A stretch of DNA of 20,024 nt from Asterionellopsis glacialis (lineage: Eukaryota; Bacillariophyta; Plagiogrammaphyceae; Rhaphoneidales; Asterionellopsidaceae), in NCBI GenBank assembly GCA_014885115.2, contig WKLE02002948.1, positions 5,283 through 25,306 on the forward strand. The letters are read 5' to 3'. The position numbers were made by a program, and so were the translations under genes. The notes below the pieces were generated by a model that made no database searches, was not told the DNA's origin, and was given only the letters and a program-made list of their open reading frames with translations. This document shows, piece by piece, positions 10,996 through 19,476 of this stretch (position 1 is its first letter; each line of letters opens with the position of its first letter).

Positions 10996-11664
10996 TTACA
11001 TAGCTGTACTCTTTGGATCGTATCCTTCTAATCTACCTACAATATCATACTTTGTTTTAAAAGTATAGATCCAACCTGCAAGTGCAGCTCGTTCTGCAAT
11101 ATTAAGAGGTTTTTTCAATTCTTCGGGTGTCTCTTCTTCCAGTTTAGATTTAGCTAATAGCCTTGTGGCATCTCGTCCTGCAAAGATATGATACTCACAT
11201 CCTGGACCATAAAAATGTCGTCCCTTCCATACATTAAAAATATACCCATCAGCAGCAAAGAGTAAAGGTCCAGTTTCATCAGTCCCATCATATTGTGCCA
11301 ACTCTGCTTCGGACCACAATCCTTCTCCGCCATCACGAGGTTCTATGTAGGCTAATTTTGCCCGTTCTTCGCGTAAAGCTTCATTTCGTGATTCAATTTC
11401 TGCATACTTTTGTTGTCGTTCACGTTCTTCTGATCCACTTATCCACCAGGCAGCTGCAGCTGTTCCTACAACACCAGCAGCTCCGACCAGTATTACTGGT
11501 TCAACGTGACGAATAATGGAAGTTCGCGTATAAGAAGTTTTGGGGTCACTTCGTCTTATCTGTGGATGATTCAATTGTAGTAGGGCTTGTACATTTTTGT
11601 GACAAAGGTAGTTTAACGACAACCATACTCCGAAAAGCACGGTTCTTTGACTTGAGGTCCTCAT
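10996..11664 (-). CDS. Membrane-associated progesterone receptor-type (cytochrome b5-like) haem protein
   Basis: This encodes a 222-residue protein without introns. Residues about 7-27 form a hydrophobic N-terminal segment that could be a signal or targeting peptide. A second hydrophobic segment, about 53-77 (PVILVGAAGVVG...), should anchor it in a membrane. A charged, probably helical spacer follows. The cytochrome-b5-like domain spans about 117-213 and carries the family signature: WSEAELAQYDG, ADGYIFNVWKG, FYGPGCEYHIFAGRDATR. The tyrosines matching the haem-contact residues of PGRMC1 are present (Tyr152, Tyr158), as is the later Lys-Tyr pair (205-206). Family members bind haem and support cytochrome P450 and sterol enzymes; whether this one does so is inference. 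The ATG at 11664 is chosen because the frame upstream of it has only a TTG. It is divergent from the MaoC-like gene. Confidence 0.9.
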   Translation of the reverse strand: MRTSSQRTVLFGVWLSLNYLCHKNVQALLQLNHPQIRRSDPKTSYTRTSIIRHVEPVILVGAAGVVGTAAAAWWISGSEERERQQKYAEIESRNEALREERAKLAYIEPRDGGEGLWSEAELAQYDGTDETGPLLFAADGYIFNVWKGRHFYGPGCEYHIFAGRDATRLLAKSKLEEETPEELKKPLNIAERAALAGWIYTFKTKYDIVGRLEGYDPKSTAM

Positions 11665-11708
11665 TTTTCTTTCAATCCTTCTCAATGACAAGTTAATATT
11701 TAGTTGAG

Positions 11709-11716
11709 CACGTGAC
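11709..11716. promoter_or_regulatory. G-box CACGTGAC
   Basis: A CACGTG core with AC following it lies 45 bases upstream of the MAPR start codon. It is the reverse complement of the site at 12093-12100. Such sites bind bHLH or bZIP factors in other eukaryotes. Confidence 0.4.
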
Positions 11717-11951
11717 GAGCGATCGTGAAAATGAAAAGGATGCGGGTATTAAAGAGTTAAGTAGGATTGATAGTTACCAGCTGTCCTGCATGTGTCATTG
11801 CAGCAGTTGGTGATTGGTGTTGATGCAAGGGGCTCTTTCTTGCAAGGGACACTGATGTCTTGAAGGAGAGATGGGAAGATGTGGCTCTTGCGTCATGCGC
11901 TGAGCGAGTGAAAAGATACCTTCTGGGAGACGGCCAGGCGAACGCTCACTG

Positions 11952-11982
11952 GACACAGTAGTGACACTCTGTTCACTGTGTC
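11952..11982. repeat. Imperfect hairpin in divergent promoter
   Basis: GACACAGT at 11952-11959 pairs with ACTGTGTC at 11975-11982. The inner bases (GTGACA and TGTTCAC) extend the stem with a bulge. A run of A follows directly. It could act in DNA or in a leader transcript of the MaoC-like gene. Confidence 0.5.
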
Positions 11983-12092
11983 TGAAAAAAAGAACACTAA
12001 AAAAAGTAAAGTATTCGGTCAGCAACGGAAAATTCGACATTGCATTCGCAAGAAATCTTCCAGGGGGTCTCTAGATTACAAGGGAAGTTGAT

Positions 12093-12100
12093 GTCACGTG
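12093..12100. promoter_or_regulatory. G-box GTCACGTG
   Basis: This is the inverted partner of the site at 11709-11716, about 135 bases upstream of the MaoC-like start codon. Confidence 0.4.
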
Positions 12101-12233
12101 TATCTGTGGTGTAATGCAGCCTCTCACCACACTGTTTTTTTCTTTTCCAGTTGAAAACAAATTGAACATATTTGATTATATTTCCTACCCACTTTTGAAA
12201 AAACCAACACAACGCTAATTTTTAGAAAGGATA

Positions 12234-13657
12234 ATGAGCAGAATCGTTTGTAACACCCGCTTCGTGTCTCTGCTCGGAGGGGCTAAGAATTCTCAAAAGT
12301 TGCTAAGAAAGTTCCGTCCTATCAGTACTACCACTGCATTGTGCAGTCAGAACGGTCTAAAAGTGAACGGTGCTGCCACTAAGATAGTGAAGAGTCAGTT
12401 CAGCTCGGAGCAGGGTGAAAGCACAGCAAGACAACAAAAGGAGGAGTTCATTCGCGGAGAGGTTTTAGATCTTGCTACTGACCTTCGTTCTGCTCGTCCT
12501 GGTGATAGACTTGATATTCCCTATGAACTTACAGTAACTGAATCGATGCATGACTTTTGGCAATCTGCATTCCATTCACAGGATCGTATCAATACATCAC
12601 GTCCATTTTCTCGGCAAATTGGACTTCAGGATAGAGTTCTTCCATTTAGCTTGGCTCTTTTCCTTACATCCTCAATGACACACGCCGATGCTGCCAAGGT
12701 CCAAGTGGGCTTTGGTAACGTTCAGTATCTCTGGCCTGCTTTTGCTGGAGATACGTTTACCAAATCATTTCAAGTTAAAAGTGTAAGGAACACTTCTGAT
12801 GGAAACCATTCAATTATCAATTTTACATGTGATCTTATAAACCATCGTGGACGGGTCTGCATGCGAGCTGATAAGAGGATGTTGTTTGAATTTTCAGTTC
12901 CAGAGTCCAATGTTAGCTGTGATATCAGCACACCAGCCACCGATAAGCATTTGTTTCGTGATCACCTACTGTCAAAAGCAGATGTACTTCAAAAACTCGG
13001 CAGTCAATCATTAACACCACTCCGTCGGGGTCAACTCATATTCCATACGATGAATCGCTCGCTCACATTGTCTCAATCGCAACAGCTTGCATCGTTAGCT
13101 AGACTGACTCATGAAAGACACTTTGATACACGAAAGTATGATCCTTCTACAGAAATTTTGGTACCTGGAGGTTTAGTTCTTGGAATTGCAATGTCTGCCT
13201 CTTCTCGAGACCTTCATGAAATTTTGCACGAAGAGATCTTAAATGTTAGCTATGTGAACAGTCTTCATCCTGGTAACCTCGTCGGTGCTATATCATACGT
13301 TCAAAGCGTGGATGAAAATGTTCCTGGAGATTTAGAAAGTGTTTTGGTTCGGACCATTGGTATCAAGGTAAGAAGAAGAAGGTGGTGATTACGGTGGAAA
13401 TTAGAACTACTGCATACCTTCCCTTATTCTCCTTTTCTTTGTTTATCTTTCGTTGTGTTTCTTAGAACCTTGACGCAAAGCGAGATTTAGAAGACACCGC
13501 TCTGCCCCTAGATCTGTTTGTTGGTAATAATGCACTTCCAAAAGATATAGAACGCATCTGCAAGAGTAAGTGTCCGAAGTTGAGTAACAAAATTGTTGTA
13601 CAGGTAGATCGACGCATCATCAGGCAGTCATCCCGGAGTGAAGTTTTTCTTCTTTAA
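12234..13657 (+). CDS. MaoC-like double hotdog protein, probably mitochondrial
   Basis: Exons 12234-13367 and 13466-13657 join in phase 0 across a 98-base intron (GTAAGA...TCTTAG), giving 441 residues. Without splicing the first exon runs into a stop within seven codons, while the spliced reading (TIGIKNLDAKRDLED) is smooth. The N-terminus (MSRIVCNTRFVSLLGG... and Arg/Lys/Ser-rich to about 35) resembles a mitochondrial presequence. A first hotdog domain covers about 88-225 (HSQDRINTSRPFS..., LWPAFAGDTFTKSF). A second covers about 255-400 (LTHERHFDTRKYD, VPGGLVLGIAMSASSRD). MaoC-like proteins hydrate or dehydrate acyl-CoA thioesters. However, the usual hydratase motif D-x-N-P-L-H is not seen in either half, so the reaction is uncertain. 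Candidates are a fatty-acid or branched dicarboxyl-CoA hydratase, or a non-catalytic thioester binder. Confidence 0.8.
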
Positions 13658-13711
13658 AGTGCCTCGTCCAGGAGGTGTTTCTGCAAAGCCAAGATTTCTC
13701 TACATTAAAAA

Positions 13712-13908
13712 AGATTGTTGCGGCTGAATGTATGGTATCAATACGGGATCATGTAGAGATTGATCAAACATTTTTCCTCAAGAAGACAAAAAAGGAAAAG
13801 ATCATTTGAGAGGACAAACACAAGATTACGCACTAGAAATCAGGATGAAAGTATCTACCCTGATATCAGTATAGTCATAAAAACATAAAAACTCTTACGT
13901 GTTGTGGG
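13712..13908. repeat. Diverged duplicate of a poly-Q gene exon-intron segment
   Basis: This stretch matches 16051-16239 on the same strand at roughly 80-88% by eye. Shared blocks include GGCTGAATGTATGGT, GGAAAAGATCAT and CACTAGAAATCAGGA. The source covers about 60 bases of exon 3, the whole 119-base intron 2 and about 10 bases of exon 2. In the copy the splice acceptor AG is changed and the coding part is altered, so it is not a working exon. Confidence 0.85.
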
Positions 13909-14430
13909 CTTTGGGTCTTCTTTTACGGCAAGCGAGGGTGAGTATGAATCTCGAAACAGGGAACTGAAACAAACAAAACCTGGTTGCATGCTTGACAAAT
14001 ATCACCCAACTGACACCATTCCTGGTGGCGTTATAAGCTTCAAAAGTAAACTGCAAACCTGTGATCCGTGGCAACACTATACTAGAGGAACAACATTTAA
14101 GCTCTGCAACGAAGATGAAGTTAAAAGATTATGCCTATGAGTGTTTAACCGACTATTTGTTTGACTTCCAGGGTTTTTGCAACAAGTCGTGAGTGTAAGA
14201 ATATCAATGTTTAGGATTATGCAAGTTTATTTTATATGATATCTCTGAGTTACAACCATGTAAGATTCTGGTGTCTCTGAAACAAAAATAAAAATAATAC
14301 TAGAAATATGTTAACATCTGATCTATACAATACGTGCGTAGAGTAGGACGACTTCCAGTTTGCAAGTAAATGATGCAATGTGTGCGTGACATTAAAAAGG
14401 CAGCTGCTGCGCAACATCGTGATTCTCAAA
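13909..14430. other. Intergenic stretch between two convergent genes
   Basis: It holds the 3' regions of the MaoC-like and poly-Q genes. A plus-strand frame, 13988-14140 (50 codons from ATG, open back to 13904), reads like protein but is unrecognised and isolated. From 14140 on the DNA is A/T-rich with nothing recognised. Confidence 0.45.
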
Positions 14431-17322
14431 TTATTGTCCCCGATGAGATGGAAGATGCGATGGTGATAATGGTGACATTCCTTCCCGTTGTTGCGCTCCC
14501 GAAGAGGCACAGTTCTCAGTTTTCACCTTTTTATGAACTGGCCCATCATCTGACGCTGAATCAGAATCATTTGATGTATTGTCTGACGGATCGTTACTTT
14601 CAGAGCCTTCTGATCCGGATCCTCGGGAAGAACCCAGAGCAGATTCACTTTCTTCTGTTCCCATATCTGAATTGGATCGTTCACTCGAACTCACGATGTT
14701 TGCATGACGCCTCATATACGTTTGTAGCTTGCTCTTTGTAGTACTTGTACCAACATTTGCCGTTTGTTCGGCAGCTTTGGCGTGAGCTCTAAGATTGGCA
14801 GCATTAACCTTTGAGGAAGATGTTGCATCATCTATAATCATAGCTGGACCTTGAGCATCATTCGGTACGGAAGGTTGAGATGTTGGTGAGTGGTTGTTTA
14901 TAGATTCAGGCCGGCAATAAGCCGAGTGCTGGCTCACAGCAAGTGCAGATTGCTGTGCAAACATAGCATATGCATCTGCTGTCACAAAACTCAAAAAACT
15001 ATTACTTGGTCCGGTACCAACACTTGGTACGGCAGAATGTTCATTTCCAGTGTTGCTACCATTTCCTAGCAATGGGGGATGTGGCATACCTTTCGCTTCA
15101 GCAATCATCATGGCCTTTCCAGCGTCACCAACTGTAGTAGCAGCGCAGTGTTGTGACGATGATGCGACATCTCCCATAGATCCACTCGTTCCGGCAGTGT
15201 CGTCTTTGCCTCCTAGATCTAATGGCTCTTGATCAAAATCTCCCTTGCCAAGAAATTGATGTAGATCATCAAAAGACTTACTTGTGAAAGTGGGCGAATA
15301 TTGACTCTCGACTCCTTGAAGGAAGTCCATATTACTTGCCGGGTGTTTTTGTCCGGCTACCCTTTCAAATCCTGAAAGGAAATCAGGAATATCAAAGCTT
15401 CCTGCAGAAGCATATGGGTTGATGGGTTGTGCAGGAGAAGCCTGTTGACCAGCTGGGTGCACATGTGCAGACGGGTTTTGATTCTGCTTCGGGGTTTCAA
15501 CTAAGGGAGCTATCGGTTGGTGGCCTGGGTGCTGCAATGGAATAGGTGGATGCAATGGACGCTCTTGCGGTGCAGAAAGCGGTATTTGCTTGTTACTATT
15601 GGCGTTCATGGTAGAACCACTACTTTGTTTTTGCGCTGCTGCTTGTTTTGCATCAATATTTGTTTGCTGTTGTTGTGGATGGTGGTGGTGGTGATGAGTT
15701 GTTGGTTGGATATTCGTTTCATTATGTGCTGTTGTTGGTGCTGCTGCTGGTGTTTTATGTTCCTGATTTTGCGGGGCAGGCGCAGCGACCTGCCCCGAAT
15801 CTGTTCTTGCCGGGGGAGAAACATTCATTTGCTTTAGGGCCTTTAAATAGGTCTTCTGAAGCTGTGAAATATTTGCTGCCACGTGCTGTTGTAATTTGGC
15901 TGCTGATGGTTGCGCCACAGGTTGCTGCTGTTGAGGTTGCTGCTGCTGAGGTATTGCTTGTGTCGAGCTTTTCGTCTCAGGTTGCTGCATTGTCAGGCCA
16001 TTAGTTGTTTGTGGCACGAACGGAATCTGCATTTGACCACCAAGACCAAAAGTTTGTTGTGGCTGAATGTATGGTCCTACTCCGGGGTAATGCAGAGGTT
16101 GATTAAACACCTTTTCCGCAAGAAGATAGATAAGGAAAAGATCATGTGAGAGGACCAACACAAGATTACACACTAGAAATCAGGAGGAAAGAATGTACGA
16201 GATATTTATGTACAGAGTCAAAAACTTACATGTTGTGGGAGTGCCCCCACTGCTTGGGGAGTTTGATTAAGTCCGGGCTGAGGAAAGCATTGTCCAAGCT
16301 GAAATTGCTGCACCATTGGGTGATTCGATCCCCCTCCTTCACCATCTTGAAACAGTGACTTGTAGAATTTATTGGCAAGTTCTTCCAACTTTTTATCATT
16401 CTCGTTGGAAGTATCACCGTTCTCCCCAGTGCCTCCATTTGTACCTTTGTTCATACTATTACCAGGTTTTCTCGATAGGAAGACATGCTTTCCTATACTT
16501 TTCCCTGATGAGAAGAAAAAAGTAGAAAAAGTGCAAATAGTTGGTTTAGACGGCCCAATATACAAACAAGGATACGAACGGCGGAGGGGAAAACAAACAA
16601 TGGCATTCATGCAGATCATTAAACGTACCAGCATATTTCTTTGATATTCTCATTGGTGCACAATGCAGCTTTTTACTTAAAAATGCACGAAGCGTACATC
16701 CATTTTCTAACCCGTTAATAGTTCCCTTTTCAAATTCTTTAATTAAATAATCAGAATAAGCTTCCTCTTCTTGTGTCCATTTACCTCTTCTCAGAGCCAT
16801 ATTCCGAAATATTGGGGGTGTATCAAAATGCCCTGCAATTCCTGGTGGTTGATGTGGTTGTTGTTGCTGCTGCTGCTGTAACTGCTGCGCATGCTGTTGT
16901 GGCTGTTGCGGTTGTTGCATGATTGGAGTAGGTGCAGCAGTTGTAGATTGTATTCCTGTCGGTATTAGGCCATTTGCATGTTGATGTACAGGATAATGCT
17001 GAAATTGATGCGGATGCTGTTGTTGCTGTTGTTGTTGCTGCTGTTGATAAGGTTGATGCAGTGGAGCAGAAACTGCTAAACCGTTATGCTGTTGCACAGG
17101 TATACTGCTACTAAAATCTGTTGTTGAGGAAGATGTCCCATCATTATTTTGATGATGGTGATTATTATTTGTTGTTGTTGATGATGTTATTATTGCATTG
17201 CCGTTTCCGTTACCACTGTTCATAATATTGTTGCTTTGATGTTGTTGATTTGCATTGTTAGCTAGGTAACGTATTATTCCGGGTGCACTGTATGTTCCAT
17301 TAGGTACCGGATTAGAACCCAT
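14431..17322 (-). CDS. Poly-Q protein with stramenopile RGKWT-x-EEE domain
   Basis: Exons 16629-17322, 16230-16504 and 14431-16110 join across introns of 124 and 119 bases, giving 882 residues. Residues 1-175 are Asn/His/Gln-rich with a run of ten Gln (93-102). The conserved domain is about 179-241: RGKWTQEEEAY, LRAFLSKKLHCAPMRISKKYAG, then SIGKHVF from exon 2. The first intron splits it between residues 231 and 232, and the spliced sequence matches the pattern seen in many diatom and some oomycete proteins. The rest is disordered, with Gln/Pro/His tracts. Near the C-terminus come an acidic Ser/Asp stretch and a basic KKVK motif that could be a nuclear signal. A nuclear regulatory role is plausible because low-complexity activation-like regions flank a small basic/aromatic domain, but no function is established for this domain that I know of. 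The first ATG of the frame is used. Confidence 0.85.
16051..16239. repeat. Source copy of the duplicated exon-intron segment
   Basis: This is the in-gene partner of 13712-13908, about 2.3 kb away in direct orientation. It is centred on intron 2 of the poly-Q gene (16111-16229), whose donor is GTAAGT and whose acceptor is GAAAAG. Confidence 0.85.
17017..17046 (-). repeat. CAA/CAG tract coding for ten glutamines
   Basis: Ten mixed CAA/CAG codons lie in exon 1 of the poly-Q gene. The mixture makes the tract less prone to slip than a pure CAG run. Further Gln tracts lie near 16860-16885. Confidence 0.9.
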
Positions 17323-18273
17323 CTCTGTAGATGGTCAACTTTTCCTTTTTTTCTTTAAATATTCAAAACTTTTGTTTGTCTCTTTTTGTTTCTCCTTACA
17401 GTATTTCTTTCCTTTCGCAAGTCAAAAATTCTTATATTTGGAATGAACCGATGTCAAAATTAAGCTCTTTGATGGCAGAATTATTGTTTGGGGTAAGAAT
17501 TGAGAACGAAACGGAGAAAAAGAAGAAAAAAAAGGGGTTAGAGTGAAATAGGAGCTTTATTGCATTTATTCCATGAAATCACAATATTCAGTAGAGAAGC
17601 TTTGTTAATTTTTAAAAGCTGAACTTTATGTTCGTTTCTTCGTTCGTCCCCGTTTTTTTCTTTTTGCTTAATTCCTTCTCTCTCCCCATCTAACTTGACT
17701 CACCTCCGTGTCACGTTAAGCACCATCAATGGACTCTCTTTTTTTCCTTTGTTTTTGGGTGGGGGGACGAATTAAAAAAATATATAAAAAGTTCCTCTTT
17801 CTATCTCCCTCTCTCTGCTGAATGCTTCACAAGCGAATACTCTCTGCTGACAAATTTTGTTGATTTTTTAGTTTCTTAGTTTTATTTGCGTTTTACTCTC
17901 CAAGTCCGTTCCAGTTCCACTTTAAGGTTGTGGTTGTGGTGTTTGTTGTCGTTGTTTACCAAGAGGTACTGTAGTCTTATAGGCAATGAATGTCTTTGAA
18001 AGGAAAGAGCAGTTGGTCTATTATTCAATTTTGTTTCTCAACAGCTTGTATGGATTTTGAGTCCTGATGCTGTAGTTAGTTCTTGTACTCTTTACTCAAC
18101 ACGCTGTTGATAAACTGCGACGTAGTCGTCTATGTTGATACCAGGTACATCTTCAGTTGTTGCAGTTGAGCAGCTGTTCTGCCCCATTCATGCACATCAA
18201 GCTAGAACGTGATTAACCAAAGAATGTGGCACATGTGGATCGAGCAGATGGCAGATGGCAACAGCTGCATCTA
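17323..18273. other. Upstream region of the poly-Q gene
   Basis: No gene is supported. The stretch to about 17850 is strongly pyrimidine-rich on the plus strand (purine-rich on the gene strand), with T runs and CTCT strings, as in a long 5' leader. A minus-strand GTAAGG near 17396-17401 and a CTACAG just before the ATG could bound a leader intron; this is a guess. TACCAGGTA is at 18139-18147. Confidence 0.45.
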
Positions 18274-18327
18274 TGACGTCATACTACATAACAAAAATTG
18301 AACATGATGACGTATAATATTGAGTCA
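18274..18327. promoter_or_regulatory. Cluster of bZIP-type sites
   Basis: A perfect cAMP-response palindrome TGACGTCA lies at 18274-18281, TGACGT at 18308-18313 and TGAGTCA (AP-1 type) at 18321-18327. All fall within 54 bases, about 950 bases upstream of the poly-Q start codon. TGACGT elements control CO2 and light response in some diatom genes. Confidence 0.5.
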
Positions 18328-18483
18328 ACTAGGCATACAAATGCACATCTGTTTCAAAACAGCTGCCTACTACTTATTGTACTTCAACCAATGATTTTCT
18401 CTACTTTAGTTGTACAGACTTTCAGGAAACCCGTCTGGACTTGCCATCTGGTGCCTAGTGCGGTGTAAAACCTCGCGAATTTT

Positions 18484-18491
18484 TTTGCCGC
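18484..18491. promoter_or_regulatory. E2F-like site TTTGCCGC
   Basis: This matches the E2F consensus TTTSSCGC, next to a CG-rich patch (CTCGCGAA and CCGCGCG) in otherwise A/T-rich DNA. It is a string match only. Confidence 0.2.
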
Positions 18492-18524
18492 GCGTCGATA
18501 CACCCAGTGCTTTTTTTTGTTAAG

Positions 18525-18650
18525 AGCCCTTCCAGTGGTGATAATTAACCACATTTTTATCGTATCTCTGGGAGTGCGTGGCGGGGGTTGACAATAGCCC
18601 TTCCAGTGGTGACCACATTTTTAATATCTCTGGGAGTGTGCGTGGCGAGG
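18525..18650. repeat. Two tandem direct repeats, period about 71 bases
   Basis: Unit 1 starts at 18525 and unit 2 at 18596. They share AGCCCTTCCAGTGGTGA, CCACATTTTTA, TATCTCTGGGAGTG and GCGTGGCG. Unit 2 lacks a few bases. Each unit has a GTGGT...CCAC inverted pair. There is no coding potential. Confidence 0.85.
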
Positions 18651-18903
18651 AACATGTTTTTGCCATTTCCTCGAATCAGCAGTCATTTCAATATATCATT
18701 ATTTTATTCTTTTTGGTTTGAGCACATTGCTTCTTGTGGTCGTGTGCAGGCTATGTACGCTTTTCAGCTTTTTTTTTTAATTTTTTTCAAATAAAATGTG
18801 ACACATGAAAATGCAACCGGCTTCCAACGGTTAGTGAACCATTATTCTACAAGAATCACGTACAAAAGTTGTACTTAGGCTACACAGTCCCAATGATGCA
18901 ATT

Positions 18904-18920
18904 GACATGCATTGCATGTC
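18904..18920. repeat. Inverted repeat GACATGCA-T-TGCATGTC
   Basis: Perfect 8-base arms flank a single central T. Confidence 0.7.
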
Positions 18921-19290
18921 GCTGGCTGGCACGACAAGAAAATTTATGTCATATACATCTTTGTGGATAATAAATAATACCTGGTAAGAACTCAATGCTC
19001 TAAACTTAGTGCAAGCATTGCAGCAACAAAAATATGACTGGTGTTCTCCAGAGTATTTTGAACTTTTTTGGGTAAACTGTCAAATTATTTGAGATATTGT
19101 TACCATTGTGTTCTTCACTTCAAGAGCTTTCATCTGATATGTCCACCTGTCACCAAATCGGAATAGATAAGGATTTATGGTATCTTGAATTTCAGCACTG
19201 TTCATATGTACAGTACTACTTCCTCTGTTAATCGATAATTTTCCACGGAGTTATTACTAGCTTCATGAATCTTGTGTAGAGCCTAGTACA

Positions 19291-19302
19291 TACTGTACAG
19301 TA
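19291..19302. repeat. 12-base palindrome TACTGTACAGTA
   Basis: A perfect palindrome in a GTAC-rich stretch. TGTACAGTAC recurs near 19207. Confidence 0.6.
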
Positions 19303-19405
19303 CGGTACATAACCAAATAGAATCGTTTTTGCCCAGGCAGGCTCCATCTAAAATATTTCAATTTTTTTGTTTCGACACGACAAAGTTGTCAGCAGTGGCA
19401 ATGGC

Positions 19406-19461
19406 AATGGAATTGATCTCTCCTCTTTGTTGATTGTTGTTCAATTCCATTCCATTCCATT
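19406..19461. repeat. Hairpin with ATTCC microsatellite
   Basis: AATGGAATTGA at 19406-19416 is the reverse complement of TCAATTCCATT at 19441-19451 (11-base stem, 24-base loop). The right arm runs into three ATTCC units (19444-19458). Confidence 0.65.
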
Positions 19462-19476
19462 GAAGAAATATGAATC

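Larger units (their letters stand above)
11665..12233. promoter_or_regulatory. Divergent promoter region of MAPR and MaoC-like genes
   Basis: These 569 bases separate two divergent start codons and must hold both promoters. Two CACGTG boxes lie near the ends in opposite orientation, and a hairpin lies between them. TGCAAGGG occurs twice as a direct repeat near 11825-11850. Short frames inside it are not protein-like. Confidence 0.6.
18651..19476. other. Non-coding stretch with several palindromes
   Basis: There is no gene here. It holds an inverted repeat at 18904-18920, TACCTGGTA at 18978-18986, the palindrome TACTGTACAGTA at 19291-19302 with another TGTACAGTAC near 19207, and a hairpin with an ATTCC microsatellite at 19406-19461. 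Confidence 0.5.

Noticed and set aside
15517..15837. Plus-strand frames opposite the poly-Q exon
   Set aside because: Cys/Leu/Trp-rich readings are the expected shadow of CAA/CAG/CAT repeats on the minus strand.
17331..17546. 71-codon plus-strand frame with an acceptor-like TTACAG and a donor-like GGGTAAGAA
   Set aside because: It lies in the pyrimidine-rich complement of the poly-Q leader, ends in a Lys run from poly-A, and lacks any domain.
18588..18794. 68-codon hydrophobic plus-strand frame
   Set aside because: It starts at TTG, runs through the tandem repeat and ends in T-rich DNA; the hydrophobicity comes from the T runs.
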